Below are positions 36,388 to 44,792 of a stretch of 64,000 nucleotides of DNA, piece after piece. Where the stretch lies: the NCBI GenBank assembly GCA_002328075.1, contig DCVT01000046.1:1-64000 (forward strand), in the 5' to 3' direction. The notes under the pieces were generated by a model. It saw only the letters and a program-made list of their open reading frames with translations. It did not search any database and was not told the origin of the DNA. Numbering within the stretch: the stretch's first letter is position 1; each line of letters begins with the position of its first letter. This DNA comes from Anaerolineales bacterium UBA2181 (GTDB lineage: Bacteria > Chloroflexota > Anaerolineae > Promineifilales > UBA4811). The translations under genes were made by a program, and so were the position numbers.

Positions 36388-37308
36388 ATGGTCAGGCGAG
36401 TTCTCGGCTTCATCATCATCGCGACCGTGCTGGTTGGGCTCTACTATAGCCTGTACGGTCTCTTCTGGGTTCAGAAGGCGGCCGACCAGGTGGAGCGCGA
36501 CCTGGTCAGCAGCATGGACCTGGGCATTGAAAGCCTGGAGGTGATTTCGCAAACCCTGGTCGTCACCATCCAAACGGTGAACGACACGGCGCTGATGCTG
36601 AATGACGGCGTCGAGAGCAGCAGTCTCACAGCCAACACGTTGAACGCCATCGGGCCGGCCATGACCGATCTGGGAGACATTGTCGCAAACCAGCTGCCCT
36701 CGACCTTGGATGCCGTCCAGCAGGCGATGCCTTCGCTGGAGCAGGCGGCCGGCGCCATTGACTCAACCCTTACCACCCTGTCGCGTTTTCAGTGGTCGGC
36801 GGTCATCCCCATCATCAACTACGAACTTGTGTTTGGATTGGGCATTGACTACGCCCCGGAGAAACCGCTGGACGCAGCCGTGCGCGAGGTGAGCACCGCG
36901 CTGGAAGGACTGCCGGAGCAGCTGTCGGGGATTCACCTTTCCCTGGAGAAAACGCGCCGCAACCTGGAGCAGACAGAGACCAGCGTGACCCAGTTTGGCC
37001 AGAGCCTCAATACCGCAAGCGAGGACCTGGAGACGACGTCACAGGTGCTGCAGCAATATACCGATCTGGTCTCGGAGGCCACCCGGCAGGTGCGGCGGGC
37101 GCGATGGGACGTGCGGGATCGTGTCCAGGGAATCCGGGCGTTCGTCAGCGGACTGCTGGTTTGGATCGCGCTGTCACAGGCAGCACCGCTCTACCTGGGT
37201 CTTGGCTTGCTGTTCGCCCGTCGCCCGGGCCCTCCGGTGCGTCCAAGCTCCGCGCCGGCCGGTTCGGGCAGTCACGGCGAGCAGGAGCGCCCGTCAACCG
37301 CGGGGTAA
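36388..37308 (+). CDS. Membrane protein with long coiled-coil extracytoplasmic domain
   Basis: A 306-residue protein with one helix at residues 5-28 and a second near residues 250-275. Between them about 200 residues are rich in Ser, Thr, Leu and Gln in heptad-like spacing (for example SLEKTRRNLEQTETSVTQFGQSLN), as in the periplasmic helical part of sensors, but no signalling domain is present. The tail is Pro/Ser-rich. GGAGGTGAAC precedes ATG 36388. It is probably cotranscribed with the protease fusion upstream and might be its partner. Function unknown. Confidence 0.72.
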   Translation: MVRRVLGFIIIATVLVGLYYSLYGLFWVQKAADQVERDLVSSMDLGIESLEVISQTLVVTIQTVNDTALMLNDGVESSSLTANTLNAIGPAMTDLGDIVANQLPSTLDAVQQAMPSLEQAAGAIDSTLTTLSRFQWSAVIPIINYELVFGLGIDYAPEKPLDAAVREVSTALEGLPEQLSGIHLSLEKTRRNLEQTETSVTQFGQSLNTASEDLETTSQVLQQYTDLVSEATRQVRRARWDVRDRVQGIRAFVSGLLVWIALSQAAPLYLGLGLLFARRPGPPVRPSSAPAGSGSHGEQERPSTAG

Positions 37309-38363
37309 CCGGCGACGTCCTCTGGCCAATGGGACGCGTACCAGGCCAGGTACGCAGCCGTGTGTTCCCGCCAATACGGGTCGCCGTGGGAACCGGGGTT
37401 CAAGTGCCATTGGTGTGCGATGCCGGCGCCGGTCATAACGGCATGCAGGTCCAATACACCCTGGCGAAGCCAGTCTTGATCGCCCACATCCAAGTAGATA
37501 GCCAGCCCCGTGAGGTGTGTGCTGGTGCCGGTCGTCAACGGATTGTAGGCGGGACCCGCGTTGTCCGGAAAAAGCGCAGGGCTGTGGCCGCCGACGGCGG
37601 CAAAGAGCTCTGGATGGCGGAAGCCGATCTCCAGAGACCAGTATCCTCCCCGTGAAAGCCCCCCGATGGCGCGACCGGCGGCCTGGGGCCAGGCGCAGTG
37701 TTGGCTTTCCACGTGCGGGATCAACTCGTCGAGCACCACCCTTTCAAAAGACCAGTCTCCGCCAGAGGTGCTGTTGGCAATCTCCCCACCGAAGGGCATG
37801 ACGATCAAGAATGGCGGTATTTCGCCGCCCGTGATGGCAGCATCGGCGGCCTCGTCGATCCCCAGGTCGTCCCACTGACTTTCGTTGTAGATGTTCCCGT
37901 GAAACAGATAGAGCGCAGGGTAGAGCCGGCCGTCCTGCCCGTAGCAGGGTGGGAGATAGATCCGGTACGGTACCTGCGCCGAATTTCCGTTTGCGTCCCG
38001 CCCCTGCGTCGGGCTGGGAAAGGTGGCCATCAGCACCCGCCCCACCCTTTCTTCACAGACCGGTACGGTGGGCGTGTGGCTGGGCACGGCGGTCGCAGTG
38101 GGCACAAACGTGGGGTTGGGTGTGGCAGTAGACGTCTGAGAAACCGTGGCGCGAGGCGTTTGGGTTGGCAGAGCCGGTGGGGGCAGCGGGGTGCGCGTGA
38201 ACAACGCTGTGGCAACGGGCAGCGCTTCGCCGCCCGGTGTCTGCACCAGCCCTACTTTGCTCTCGGGCGTCGTTCCCACATCGCCGGCGCCGGGCGAACA
38301 GCAGGCCATTCCCAGGGCCAGGACAAACGCCTGGCCCCAAACCGCGTATCGTCCGCCGGTCAT
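37272..38363 (-). CDS. Secreted esterase (alpha/beta hydrolase, esterase D/feruloyl type)
   Basis: A 363-residue predicted exported protein. The hydrophobic signal ends in GMACCSPG, an imperfect lipobox (Cys21/22), followed by about 60 residues of Thr/Pro/Val linker (TPLPPPALPTQTPRAT). The catalytic domain belongs to the putative-esterase family: YLPPCYGQ, YLFHGNIYNESQW (oxyanion loop) and the nucleophile elbow GLSRGGYWS, with the His near LNPGSHGDPYWREH. ATG 38363 is chosen because codons further upstream run into the neighbouring gene. The 3' end overlaps the convergent coiled-coil gene by 37 nt. Confidence 0.8.
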   Translation of the reverse strand: MTGGRYAVWGQAFVLALGMACCSPGAGDVGTTPESKVGLVQTPGGEALPVATALFTRTPLPPPALPTQTPRATVSQTSTATPNPTFVPTATAVPSHTPTVPVCEERVGRVLMATFPSPTQGRDANGNSAQVPYRIYLPPCYGQDGRLYPALYLFHGNIYNESQWDDLGIDEAADAAITGGEIPPFLIVMPFGGEIANSTSGGDWSFERVVLDELIPHVESQHCAWPQAAGRAIGGLSRGGYWSLEIGFRHPELFAAVGGHSPALFPDNAGPAYNPLTTGTSTHLTGLAIYLDVGDQDWLRQGVLDLHAVMTGAGIAHQWHLNPGSHGDPYWREHTAAYLAWYASHWPEDVAGYPAVDGRSCSP

Positions 38364-38785
38364 CCGGCGCGAGTATCGGCCATCAACAGCGCGTGGGCGC
38401 CTTTCCACAGCTCCGGTTGGCGAGTCATCTTTTTGACCTGTACGCCCGCCAGGTGCGGCAGCAGGTCCGCCATGAGACGCGGCAGCAGATCCCACGCTCC
38501 GTGACGAATCACGTCTTCCACGTCTTCCGCCGCCTGTATGGCCCACTCCCATTCCAACCGGAAACGGTCGGCCTTGAGCCAATACCCCCGTTTCTCCCAT
38601 GCCTCGGCCGAGGTATCGACCCCGGCCGTGATCTCACGCAGCAAAAAGACCATCGCGGCCGACAGGTCCTTGCTCTCCTCATCGAGTTCCCGTTTGCCCG
38701 CCATCCGGCGCAGGATCTCCGCCAGAGAGCGCAGATGTTGGTTCCGGGATTTTCCCGGCGCATATGGATTGATCACCCTAGACAT
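38360..38785 (-). CDS. Conserved-looking hypothetical protein, leaderless
   Basis: A 141-residue, mostly helical, charged protein that I cannot assign. It starts MSRVINPYAPG and has the segments LSAAMVFLLREI and WEKRGYWLKADRFRLEWEWA. There is no ribosome site; instead a full promoter ends 7 nt before the ATG, so its mRNA should be leaderless. The stop codon overlaps the start of the esterase gene by 4 nt (ATGA), so the two form an operon. It is divergent from the macrodomain gene. Confidence 0.7.
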   Translation of the reverse strand: MSRVINPYAPGKSRNQHLRSLAEILRRMAGKRELDEESKDLSAAMVFLLREITAGVDTSAEAWEKRGYWLKADRFRLEWEWAIQAAEDVEDVIRHGAWDLLPRLMADLLPHLAGVQVKKMTRQPELWKGAHALLMADTRAG

Positions 38786-38792
38786 GCGGCGA

Positions 38793-38821
38793 ATTCTAAT
38801 CGATATGCTGGGGCGCGGCAA
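38793..38821 (-). promoter_or_regulatory. Promoter of the leaderless hypothetical/esterase operon
   Basis: TTGCCG (38821-38816), a 17-nt spacer and TAGAAT (38798-38793), then 7 nt to ATG 38785. It has the same -35 and geometry as the TrmH-type promoter at 21559-21587. Confidence 0.65.
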
Positions 38822-38827
38822 ATGGAG

Positions 38828-38856
38828 TTGGTTCGCCGCGAGGCTTGTGCTAGAAT
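38828..38856 (+). promoter_or_regulatory. Promoter of the macrodomain operon
   Basis: TTGGTT (38828-38833), a 17-nt spacer and TAGAAT (38851-38856), 32 nt before the GTG start. The -35 lies 7 nt from the -35 of the divergent promoter, so the two may compete or share a regulator. Confidence 0.5.
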
Positions 38857-38888
38857 ACAACCTCAACCAGTTACTGCTTGGAAGGGTC

Positions 38889-39467
38889 GTGGTGACACAG
38901 ACGCGGGCCATCCTGTACGAAGCCAAGACATCCGGCGGCACATGGGTGCGGGTCGTGCAGGGTGACATCACCCGGGAACCCGTAGATGCCATCGTCAACG
39001 CTGCCAACAGCCATTTGAGCCATGGAGGTGGCGTGGCCGGTGCGATTGCGCGCGCCGGCGGGCCGGAGATCCAGCGCCAGAGCGACGAATGGGTCCGGCA
39101 GCACGGACCCGTGCCCACCGGTTCGGCCGCCATCACCGGTGGTGGCCGGCTGAGATGCCGGCACGTAATCCATGCCGTGGGTCCGGTCTGGCAAGGTCGA
39201 GGGGACGAAGACAGCGTGCTGGCCTCCGCGGTCAGGCTGGCGCTGGAGCGGGCAGTTGCGTGTGGAGCAAAAACCGTTTCACTTCCCGCCATATCCACCG
39301 GCATCTTTGGCTTTCCGAAGGAGCGTGGGGCCCGCATCATCCTGCAAGCCGTGTTGGAGGCCACCCGCCAGGGCGAGCTAGAGGCGGTCAACCTGACAAA
39401 CATCGATGCCGCCACGGCTGCCACCTGCGCTGCCGTTGCCAGGGAGCTGTTAGTGGAGTGCCAATGA
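38889..39467 (+). CDS. Macrodomain (ADP-ribose-binding) protein
   Basis: A 192-residue macrodomain. VRVVQGDITREPVDAIVNAANS and HGGGVAGAI form the ADP-ribose pocket, with Asn and the Gly-rich loop of the hydrolase-type MacroD group. ISTGIFGFP is the second phosphate loop. It may bind or remove ADP-ribose, or process O-acetyl-ADP-ribose. GTG 38889 (or 38892) follows GGAAGGG. Its stop overlaps the next gene as ATGA, which suggests a functional pair. Confidence 0.88.
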   Translation: MVTQTRAILYEAKTSGGTWVRVVQGDITREPVDAIVNAANSHLSHGGGVAGAIARAGGPEIQRQSDEWVRQHGPVPTGSAAITGGGRLRCRHVIHAVGPVWQGRGDEDSVLASAVRLALERAVACGAKTVSLPAISTGIFGFPKERGARIILQAVLEATRQGELEAVNLTNIDAATAATCAAVARELLVECQ

Positions 39468-40492
39468 ACCTTTGGGAATCGTGGTATCGCAACTATGAGG
39501 AGACCGAAGATGCGGACTCGGACATCGCCCAGCTCCTGGCGGACTGGAGCACGCAGTTCGCCACCTACTTCGTGTTGGGCGGGTACTCACAGAATCAGGC
39601 TCCCCTGGCTATTCGGGATCACGAAGCGTTGGCGCTAATGGGGTTTCTGCGCCGCGATGAAATAGACCTGGACATCGTGCTCAAAATGGCCCAGGAGTTT
39701 ACCGACGACGGCAGCATTCAAATCCCGATTCAGTGGCTGGCTGAACCCGAGGAGATTGCCCGAATCCATACGGCGTGGGCTCACGATTTGATGCATGACG
39801 AGGATCCCGAGCCATTCTGGTTGACCGCCCGGCCGGATTTGAACCGGTTACCGGCAGCCGAGCGCGTCTGCTGGTTGCTGGACGCAGCCGAGTTCATCCT
39901 TGAGATGGCCCTAATGACCAACGAGGCTGCGCGAGTGCGAATCGATACGTGGGCCAAGCTGCTGTACGGCGAGCGGATGTTGCGGGCGTCTGCGCCCGTT
40001 CTGATGCTACAGGCCAACTCGGCCGCTGCAGAACGACGGCATCACGAAATCGTCGCCTCGGAAGTCCTTGGGCTGCCGGATGCCCTGGTGGCATACTGCC
40101 GCGCCGATCGGCTGATCAAGGGTCACAACCTGATGCAGGGTCCGGCGATCAAGGAGGACCAGTCCATTGCGCTGTCGGCAGCGCTCCGCCTCTCCCAGGC
40201 AACCCAGGTTGAACTGGCGCAGATTCTGGAATACCTATTCTTGAGCCTTGACGAGGATCCGGTTTCTTCCACCTGCCTGAGTGACCCCCTCGTCTGGCTC
40301 GAGGGGACTGTTCACAGCGCCCAATCCGTCTTCAACCATCCCCGCGATGGAGATGCGCTGTCCGGGCCAGAACTGATCCTGCTCGGCCGCTACCTGGCCC
40401 AGGCGACGGCGCTGTCCCGGCTCAACCACCTGCTCACCACTCGTCAGCAGTCCAAGATCCGCCATTGGGCGGCCGAGTTGTTCAGTTCGTGA
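39464..40492 (+). CDS. Hypothetical protein paired with the macrodomain gene
   Basis: A 342-residue, acidic, predominantly helical soluble protein (start MNLWESWYRNYEETEDAD) without any motif I recognise. There is no signal peptide or membrane segment. It starts at ATG 39464, which overlaps the macrodomain stop, so translation is coupled. The coding frame is clear from codon usage and the full length without stops. The 3' end overlaps the convergent GH13 gene by 11 nt. A role in the same ADP-ribose-linked process is inference from coupling only. Confidence 0.75.
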   Translation: MNLWESWYRNYEETEDADSDIAQLLADWSTQFATYFVLGGYSQNQAPLAIRDHEALALMGFLRRDEIDLDIVLKMAQEFTDDGSIQIPIQWLAEPEEIARIHTAWAHDLMHDEDPEPFWLTARPDLNRLPAAERVCWLLDAAEFILEMALMTNEAARVRIDTWAKLLYGERMLRASAPVLMLQANSAAAERRHHEIVASEVLGLPDALVAYCRADRLIKGHNLMQGPAIKEDQSIALSAALRLSQATQVELAQILEYLFLSLDEDPVSSTCLSDPLVWLEGTVHSAQSVFNHPRDGDALSGPELILLGRYLAQATALSRLNHLLTTRQQSKIRHWAAELFSS

Positions 40493-41942
40493 CCCTTTCC
40501 AGGACCCGGCCGCCGACCGGCCCGACCTGGACCGTCCGCGGCGTTCCCTTGAGCCCGGCCTCGATGTCACCCGTCCAGACATCCCGCCAGGCGCATTGCC
40601 GTCCGTCACCGCAGTTGGCCGGAAGGGTCACCGTCTGGCTGCGGGGCTCGCGGTTCAGTACGACGAGCAGGCGGTCCTCGCCCAAAGCGCGCTCAAAGGC
40701 ATAGACGCCATCCTGGGCCAGCACCCGCGCAAAACTGCCACGGCGCAGGGCGGGCCTGGAACGGCGCAGTCGGACGAACCGCCGAATGCTCGCCCGCAGG
40801 TCAGCATTCCAGCGGTCGGAATCCCAGCTAAAAGCCCCCCGGCAGGCCGGTTCCTCGCGGCCCTCCAATCCGATCTCATCCCCATAGTAGATACAGGGAA
40901 CGCCGGGGAAAGTCATCTGGGCCAATCCCGCCAGCTTGAGCCGCTCCGATCCCTTCTCCCCTCCTCCCATGACGGTGGAAAAACGGGGAGTGTCATGGCT
41001 ACCCAGCAGGTTGAGCTGTGCCAGATTGACCTCCCAGGCGTGCAGCGCCATGATCTCATCGATTCGATGCGCAAACTCCTCGGCCGTCAACCGGCGCAGC
41101 TCGAATCCGCCTGGACGGAAGGACGTGTCCAGATCCTGGCCGCCCAGAAAACCCGACCAAGCCAGGTACAGGGGATAGTTCATCACCGCATCGAACTGGT
41201 CGCCCATCAACCACGGTTGAGCCGCGGGGCCTGACCAGATCTCCCCCACCAGATACGCATCGGGTTTGGTGCGCCGGACCCGCCGGCGGAACTCGCGCCA
41301 AAACGCCGGATCGTCGATCTCCTCCGGAACATCCAACCGCCAGCCATCTGCCCCGAATTCGAGCCAATGCGCGGCAACCTCGAACAGGAATTCGCGCACA
41401 TCCGGCGTTCGCGTGTCAAACGCCGGCAACTCGCGGTTTGACCACCAGGCACGGTAGTTGGCCGGTTTGTGTTCATCGTACGGGTGCAGCGGCCAGCGCT
41501 CCACCACAAACCAGTCCAGATAGGGCGACGCCGGACCGTTTTCCAGAATGTGGTGGAACTGGAAGAAACCCCGGCTTGCATGGTTGAACACGCCATCCAG
41601 GATGACCCGCATGCCACGCTCATGAGCGTGGTCCAGCAGCCGCCGCAGGGCCGAATTGCCGCCCAGGATCGGATCAACCTGGTAGTAATCGTGCGTGTGA
41701 TACCGGTGATTGGCGGCCGATTGAAAGATCGGGTTCAGGTAGAGTGCGTTGATGCCCAGATCAGATAGATAATCCAGCCGCTCAGCCACCCCGATCAGGT
41801 CGCCGCCCTTGAAACCGCGATGAGTGGGCGGCGAATCCCAGGGTTCCAGGTTGGAGGGTTTGAGGACCTTGGCGCTGGACGCAAATCGATCCGGAAACAC
41901 CTGGTAAAAAACAGCGTCGGGCACCCATTCTGGTATCTCCAT
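40482..41942 (-). CDS. GH13 alpha-glycosidase (amylase/neopullulanase-like)
   Basis: A 486-residue intracellular GH13 enzyme. The four family regions are DGVFNH, DGWRLDVPEE with the nucleophile Asp, VGEIWS with the acid/base Glu, and GSHDTPR with the stabilising Asp. The N-terminal VFYQVFPDRF is typical of cyclomaltodextrinase/neopullulanase relatives, but the N-terminal dimerisation domain is absent. ATG 41942 is preferred over ATG 41948 because AAGGA lies at a proper distance. An IS21-derived element ends 11 nt upstream, and its target duplication overlaps the ribosome site, so the gene was once directly behind the YdjC-type gene. Confidence 0.92.
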   Translation of the reverse strand: MEIPEWVPDAVFYQVFPDRFASSAKVLKPSNLEPWDSPPTHRGFKGGDLIGVAERLDYLSDLGINALYLNPIFQSAANHRYHTHDYYQVDPILGGNSALRRLLDHAHERGMRVILDGVFNHASRGFFQFHHILENGPASPYLDWFVVERWPLHPYDEHKPANYRAWWSNRELPAFDTRTPDVREFLFEVAAHWLEFGADGWRLDVPEEIDDPAFWREFRRRVRRTKPDAYLVGEIWSGPAAQPWLMGDQFDAVMNYPLYLAWSGFLGGQDLDTSFRPGGFELRRLTAEEFAHRIDEIMALHAWEVNLAQLNLLGSHDTPRFSTVMGGGEKGSERLKLAGLAQMTFPGVPCIYYGDEIGLEGREEPACRGAFSWDSDRWNADLRASIRRFVRLRRSRPALRRGSFARVLAQDGVYAFERALGEDRLLVVLNREPRSQTVTLPANCGDGRQCAWRDVWTGDIEAGLKGTPRTVQVGPVGGRVLERVTN

Positions 41943-42048
41943 GTTCATTCCTTTGCAATAGCCGCCCGAAGTAGGCCACTTGTAGTCGGGTTGTGTAGTC
42001 CACCCATGTTCACCTTGATGTGGTCCACTCGGCGAGTGTGGCGGGTGG

Positions 42049-42290
42049 TCAAGACGGCAGTCGGCTTGGGTCATGCGTGGTTGTTAGGTCGATTTCGTCA
42101 GGCATTTCCTTTCTGCGGTTGCGTTGTCGGTAGCTGTTGCCGCGAATGAGCAGTGTCAAGGCGTGATGAGTCAGGCGATCGAGGGCAGCAGTCGCAAGCA
42201 GGTCGCTGTTGAAGGCCTCCCCCCATTCCTCAAAGGCGCGGTTGCTCGTAATGACCAACGAGGAAGCTTCATACCGGGCGCTAATGATAA
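42049..42290 (-). pseudogene. istB: istB remnant, C-terminal part only
   Basis: The reading frame from about 42290 gives ISARYEASSLVITSNRAF, then EEWGEAF, DLLATAALDRLTHHA and IRGNSYRQRNRR, matching the C-terminal third of the IstB transposition ATPase. The Walker A and B part is missing. It is joined directly, in a different frame, to the truncated istA. Confidence 0.8.
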
Positions 42291-42875
42291 GGCACGACGA
42301 TGCAGCGCAATCCAGGTGGCGACCTTCTGGTCGAAAACCAGCTCGGCATACTGGTGCCGGCTGAAACACAAGGTGGCCACAAAGGCATAAGCGCTGCGCA
42401 GTTGGCCGTTGGCCGGATCGACCAGTTTGCCCACCGAGCCAAAATCCACTTGCATCTCCTCCCCGGGGGCAGAATGTACCCGCACCACTGCTTCCGGCGT
42501 CGCAGGACGCAGCTGATGCACGTAGCGGCGCACCGCCGAATAGCTGCCGGTGAAACCGTGATCGTCCTGCAGCCGCTGGAAGATAGCCACCATCTCGACC
42601 TTCTGGCTCAGCAGACGCTGCACGGTTTCTCGGTATGGTTCCACCCTCGACGGCGTGCGCGGCGGCTGAGGCGGGATACCCAAGGCCGCCGCCAAGGTCG
42701 CATCTTCAGTCAGTGGCAGTCCTGTGAGCAGGTACCCTTGCCCCGCGGCCCACTCCCGGTACTTGCGCACCGTGATACGCGAGATCTTCAAGTCTTGAGC
42801 AATCTGCCGGTCCCTTTCGCCGGCCCGCAACCGATGAATCAGGTCTCTCAGGTAGTTCATGTGTACACGCTCCAT
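42288..42875 (-). pseudogene. istA: istA remnant, N-terminal part only
   Basis: About 196 residues of an IS21 transposase. An N-terminal helix-turn-helix (ERDRQIAQDLKISRITVRKY) is followed by GEEMQVDFGSVG, the first catalytic Asp region of the DDE domain, and VFDQKVATWIALHRRA. At that point the sequence jumps into istB. The reading frame continues to 42171 only as out-of-frame istB. The second Asp and the Glu of the catalytic triad are lost. Confidence 0.85.
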
Positions 42876-43169
42876 GTTCCATCTCCTCCAGACTGCTGTG
42901 TTGGAGGAATCGTGCCACGGACTCGCCGATGGGCAACCGCTGGCCCACCACGCACCAGCCGGTTGATCATCAGTGGCCTACATCGGGCGACTATCGGTGG
43001 TATACATCGAGCGAACATCGGTGGCATACATCGGGCGACTATGGATGGCATACACCGGGCGGTCGCAGGTGTGGCATTCACATAGCGATCATACGTGGAT
43101 ACGTATCGCCCGGTACGTGACAATTCCTCGCTTGACTGCTGTGATAAACCCATTGACCCAAGCCATTCG

Positions 43170-43721
43170 TCAAAAGCCCCGCTCTGGATGTATCCGACTT
43201 CCCGTTGCAGCCGCCAGCCAGGCAGCGCTGATAGCGGGCGCCCGGCGGGGATCGGACACCCGGACGCGTGGTATGTGGTACTCCTTGGCCAGATTTCTGA
43301 CGAGCGATGCCATACGGGGCAAGGTGTGCCAATGGCTATGCGAATCCCGATGGGCAACGGAGATGCCGCGCGCTGCGGCGGTTTCGATCTGGGCGCACAG
43401 TTCGGCCGCCGCCTCTGCCTGACTGATCCGGCCCGCCAGCGCCCGGGAAAACAGCCCCGGCGCGCTGCCAAAGCCGCCACGTCCATTCGACGGGGTCGGA
43501 ACTCGGGCCGGCGCGAGGCACGGCGTTCCCCGAGTCAGGTTCAGATGAACACCTACCCCCAGGCCCTCACAGCCGCCAACAGCTTCCATGGCGTCCAGGC
43601 TATGCAACAGGTTCACCGGGACGCTGGTGCTGGTGACCCGACCGGCCCGGATCAGGGCCAATATGGCCCGGCTGACGCCAGGCGAGTAACCCAGATCGTC
43701 GGCGTTCAGAATCAGACGCAC
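43170..43721 (-). CDS. YdjC/ChbG-family carbohydrate deacetylase, C-terminally short
   Basis: A 183-residue protein with the family start RLILNADDLGYSPGVSRAI (metal-binding Asp), HLNLT, and the catalytic HRDSHSHWHTLP. Family members are usually 240-290 residues; here the sequence stops soon after IPRVRVSDPRR, so the last quarter is absent. In the shifted frame an open stretch (YIQSGAFDEWLGSMG) continues to where the IS21 element sits. Without the element it would have ended at the GH13 start, so a frameshift near 43200 is possible. The GTG start overlaps the ferredoxin gene by 10 nt. Confidence 0.7.
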   Translation of the reverse strand: MRLILNADDLGYSPGVSRAILALIRAGRVTSTSVPVNLLHSLDAMEAVGGCEGLGVGVHLNLTRGTPCLAPARVPTPSNGRGGFGSAPGLFSRALAGRISQAEAAAELCAQIETAAARGISVAHRDSHSHWHTLPRMASLVRNLAKEYHIPRVRVSDPRRAPAISAAWLAAATGSRIHPERGF

Positions 43722-44650
43722 GGAGCCTGATCCTGGATTAGGCGTGCCAGGTCCAACGGTTGGCCACGGGTGCGGTCGCGCTGCAGGCTGATAGCGCCGT
43801 GCGGGCAGTGATATTCACATACACCGCAACCCATGCAGGCAATGCGATCAACCACAACTACACCGTGAGGTGCCAGCGTCAGTGCTCCAAACTGACACAG
43901 GGAAACGCAGGTGCCACACCCTTGGCACTGCTCTTCGACAACCTCGGCCACATAGCCGGAAGATGCCAGCATCGGGGTTCCATTTCGGTGCGCCTGCATG
44001 GCACCGCAACAACAGGAGCAGCAGTTGCAGATGGCATAAAAGCGGCCGAACATGGCATCCTTGAAAAAGGCGTGCGAAACGTGACCGCGCTGGCGGACCT
44101 CCGTCAGTATGCCCTCGGCCTCCTCCGGGCTGATCTGCCGGGCTCGCTGTGGATGGTGCTCCAGAATAAAGCTGGCAAACGGCTCGCCGATGGTGAGGCA
44201 GACATCCAACGGTAGGCATGGATTGGCGCGAGCCGAGCGGCACGGGCACTCGAGAACCACGATGTGATCCGGGTTCTGCAGCACAATCTCTCGAGCACAA
44301 GGGTAGGGAATAACCTGCTCCAGGTCCGTCATCGAAATGTCTTGCTTCACGCTGACCAGTTGCCGCGCGGCATCCAGCGACACCACTTTGCCATGGTAGT
44401 TGTCCGCCATGGTCGGCCGGCTTTTGTCGGCCGACGCAAACGGCCGGCGAATCCGGACAAACAGCTGACCCAGAGTTCTCACCAGCGGCGTCAGGCGATG
44501 CTCACCGGTCCCGATCTTGATATACAGGTAACACCATCGTCCGTATACATAACCATGAACCAGATCGAACCACGAGTAACCAACGGTTCGGCGGGCTTCA
44601 CGAATGAACGCTCTGGTAGACGGCCGGACCAAATCTGGTATGTTGGGCAT
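43712..44650 (-). CDS. 4Fe-4S ferredoxin-type protein with extra Cys-rich centre
   Basis: A 312-residue protein. The C-terminal part has two ferredoxin motifs, CQGCGTCVSLC and CMGCGVCEYHCP, for two 4Fe-4S clusters. Upstream lie LECPCRSARANPC and CNCCSCCCGAM, a Cys pattern (nine Cys in all) that could hold another cluster. The N-terminal 100 residues include an aromatic-rich part (YVYGRWCYLYIKIG). It heads an operon with the YdjC-type deacetylase and, before the IS21 insertion, the GH13 gene. The partner is unknown; it may be an electron carrier or a cluster-bearing sensor. ATG 44650 was chosen because the promoter lies just upstream of it. Confidence 0.78.
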   Translation of the reverse strand: MPNIPDLVRPSTRAFIREARRTVGYSWFDLVHGYVYGRWCYLYIKIGTGEHRLTPLVRTLGQLFVRIRRPFASADKSRPTMADNYHGKVVSLDAARQLVSVKQDISMTDLEQVIPYPCAREIVLQNPDHIVVLECPCRSARANPCLPLDVCLTIGEPFASFILEHHPQRARQISPEEAEGILTEVRQRGHVSHAFFKDAMFGRFYAICNCCSCCCGAMQAHRNGTPMLASSGYVAEVVEEQCQGCGTCVSLCQFGALTLAPHGVVVVDRIACMGCGVCEYHCPHGAISLQRDRTRGQPLDLARLIQDQAPCV

Positions 44651-44695
44651 CCGTTCTGCAACTCCAGGAAATCGCTGCGCGTCGGCTGGGTTGTG

Positions 44696-44724
44696 AGTGT
44701 ACTCGAATGTGACAGGCCGGACAA
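44696..44724 (-). promoter_or_regulatory. Promoter of the ferredoxin-ydjC operon
   Basis: TTGTCC (44724-44719), a 17-nt spacer and TACACT (44701-44696), 45 nt upstream of the start codon. Confidence 0.55.
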
Positions 44725-44730
44725 ATTCCC

Positions 44731-44758
44731 TTGCGGTCGAACCGAAAGATGCTACAAT
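44731..44758 (+). promoter_or_regulatory. Promoter of the Nudix gene
   Basis: TTGCGG (44731-44736), a 16-nt spacer and TACAAT (44753-44758), 34 nt before ATG 44793. It is divergent from the ferredoxin promoter, the two -35 boxes being 6 nt apart. Confidence 0.55.
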
Positions 44759-44792
44759 GCCGCGATGGGCTGAACCCAAGAGGTCGCCACGC

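Larger units (their letters stand above)
41953..43122 (-). mobile_element. IS21-family deletion derivative
   Basis: A 1170-bp element. Its left side has three outward-reading 24-bp repeats (41956-41979, 41980-42003, 42004-42027) and its right side has four (42973-42996, 42997-43020, 43021-43044, 43045-43068) of the GTGGCCTACATCGGGCGACT type. Such subterminal arrays are known for IS21 transposase binding. The sequence ATTCCT flanks it on both sides (41947-41952 and 43123-43128), a 6-bp target duplication within the 4-8 bp usual for IS21. Between the ends only the 5' half of istA and the 3' part of istB remain. It could move only with help from a full copy elsewhere. Confidence 0.82.

Noticed and set aside
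42973..43068. Tandem 24-bp repeats considered as a CRISPR array
   Set aside because: The repeats abut without spacers and mirror the repeats at 41956-42027, as IS21 ends do.
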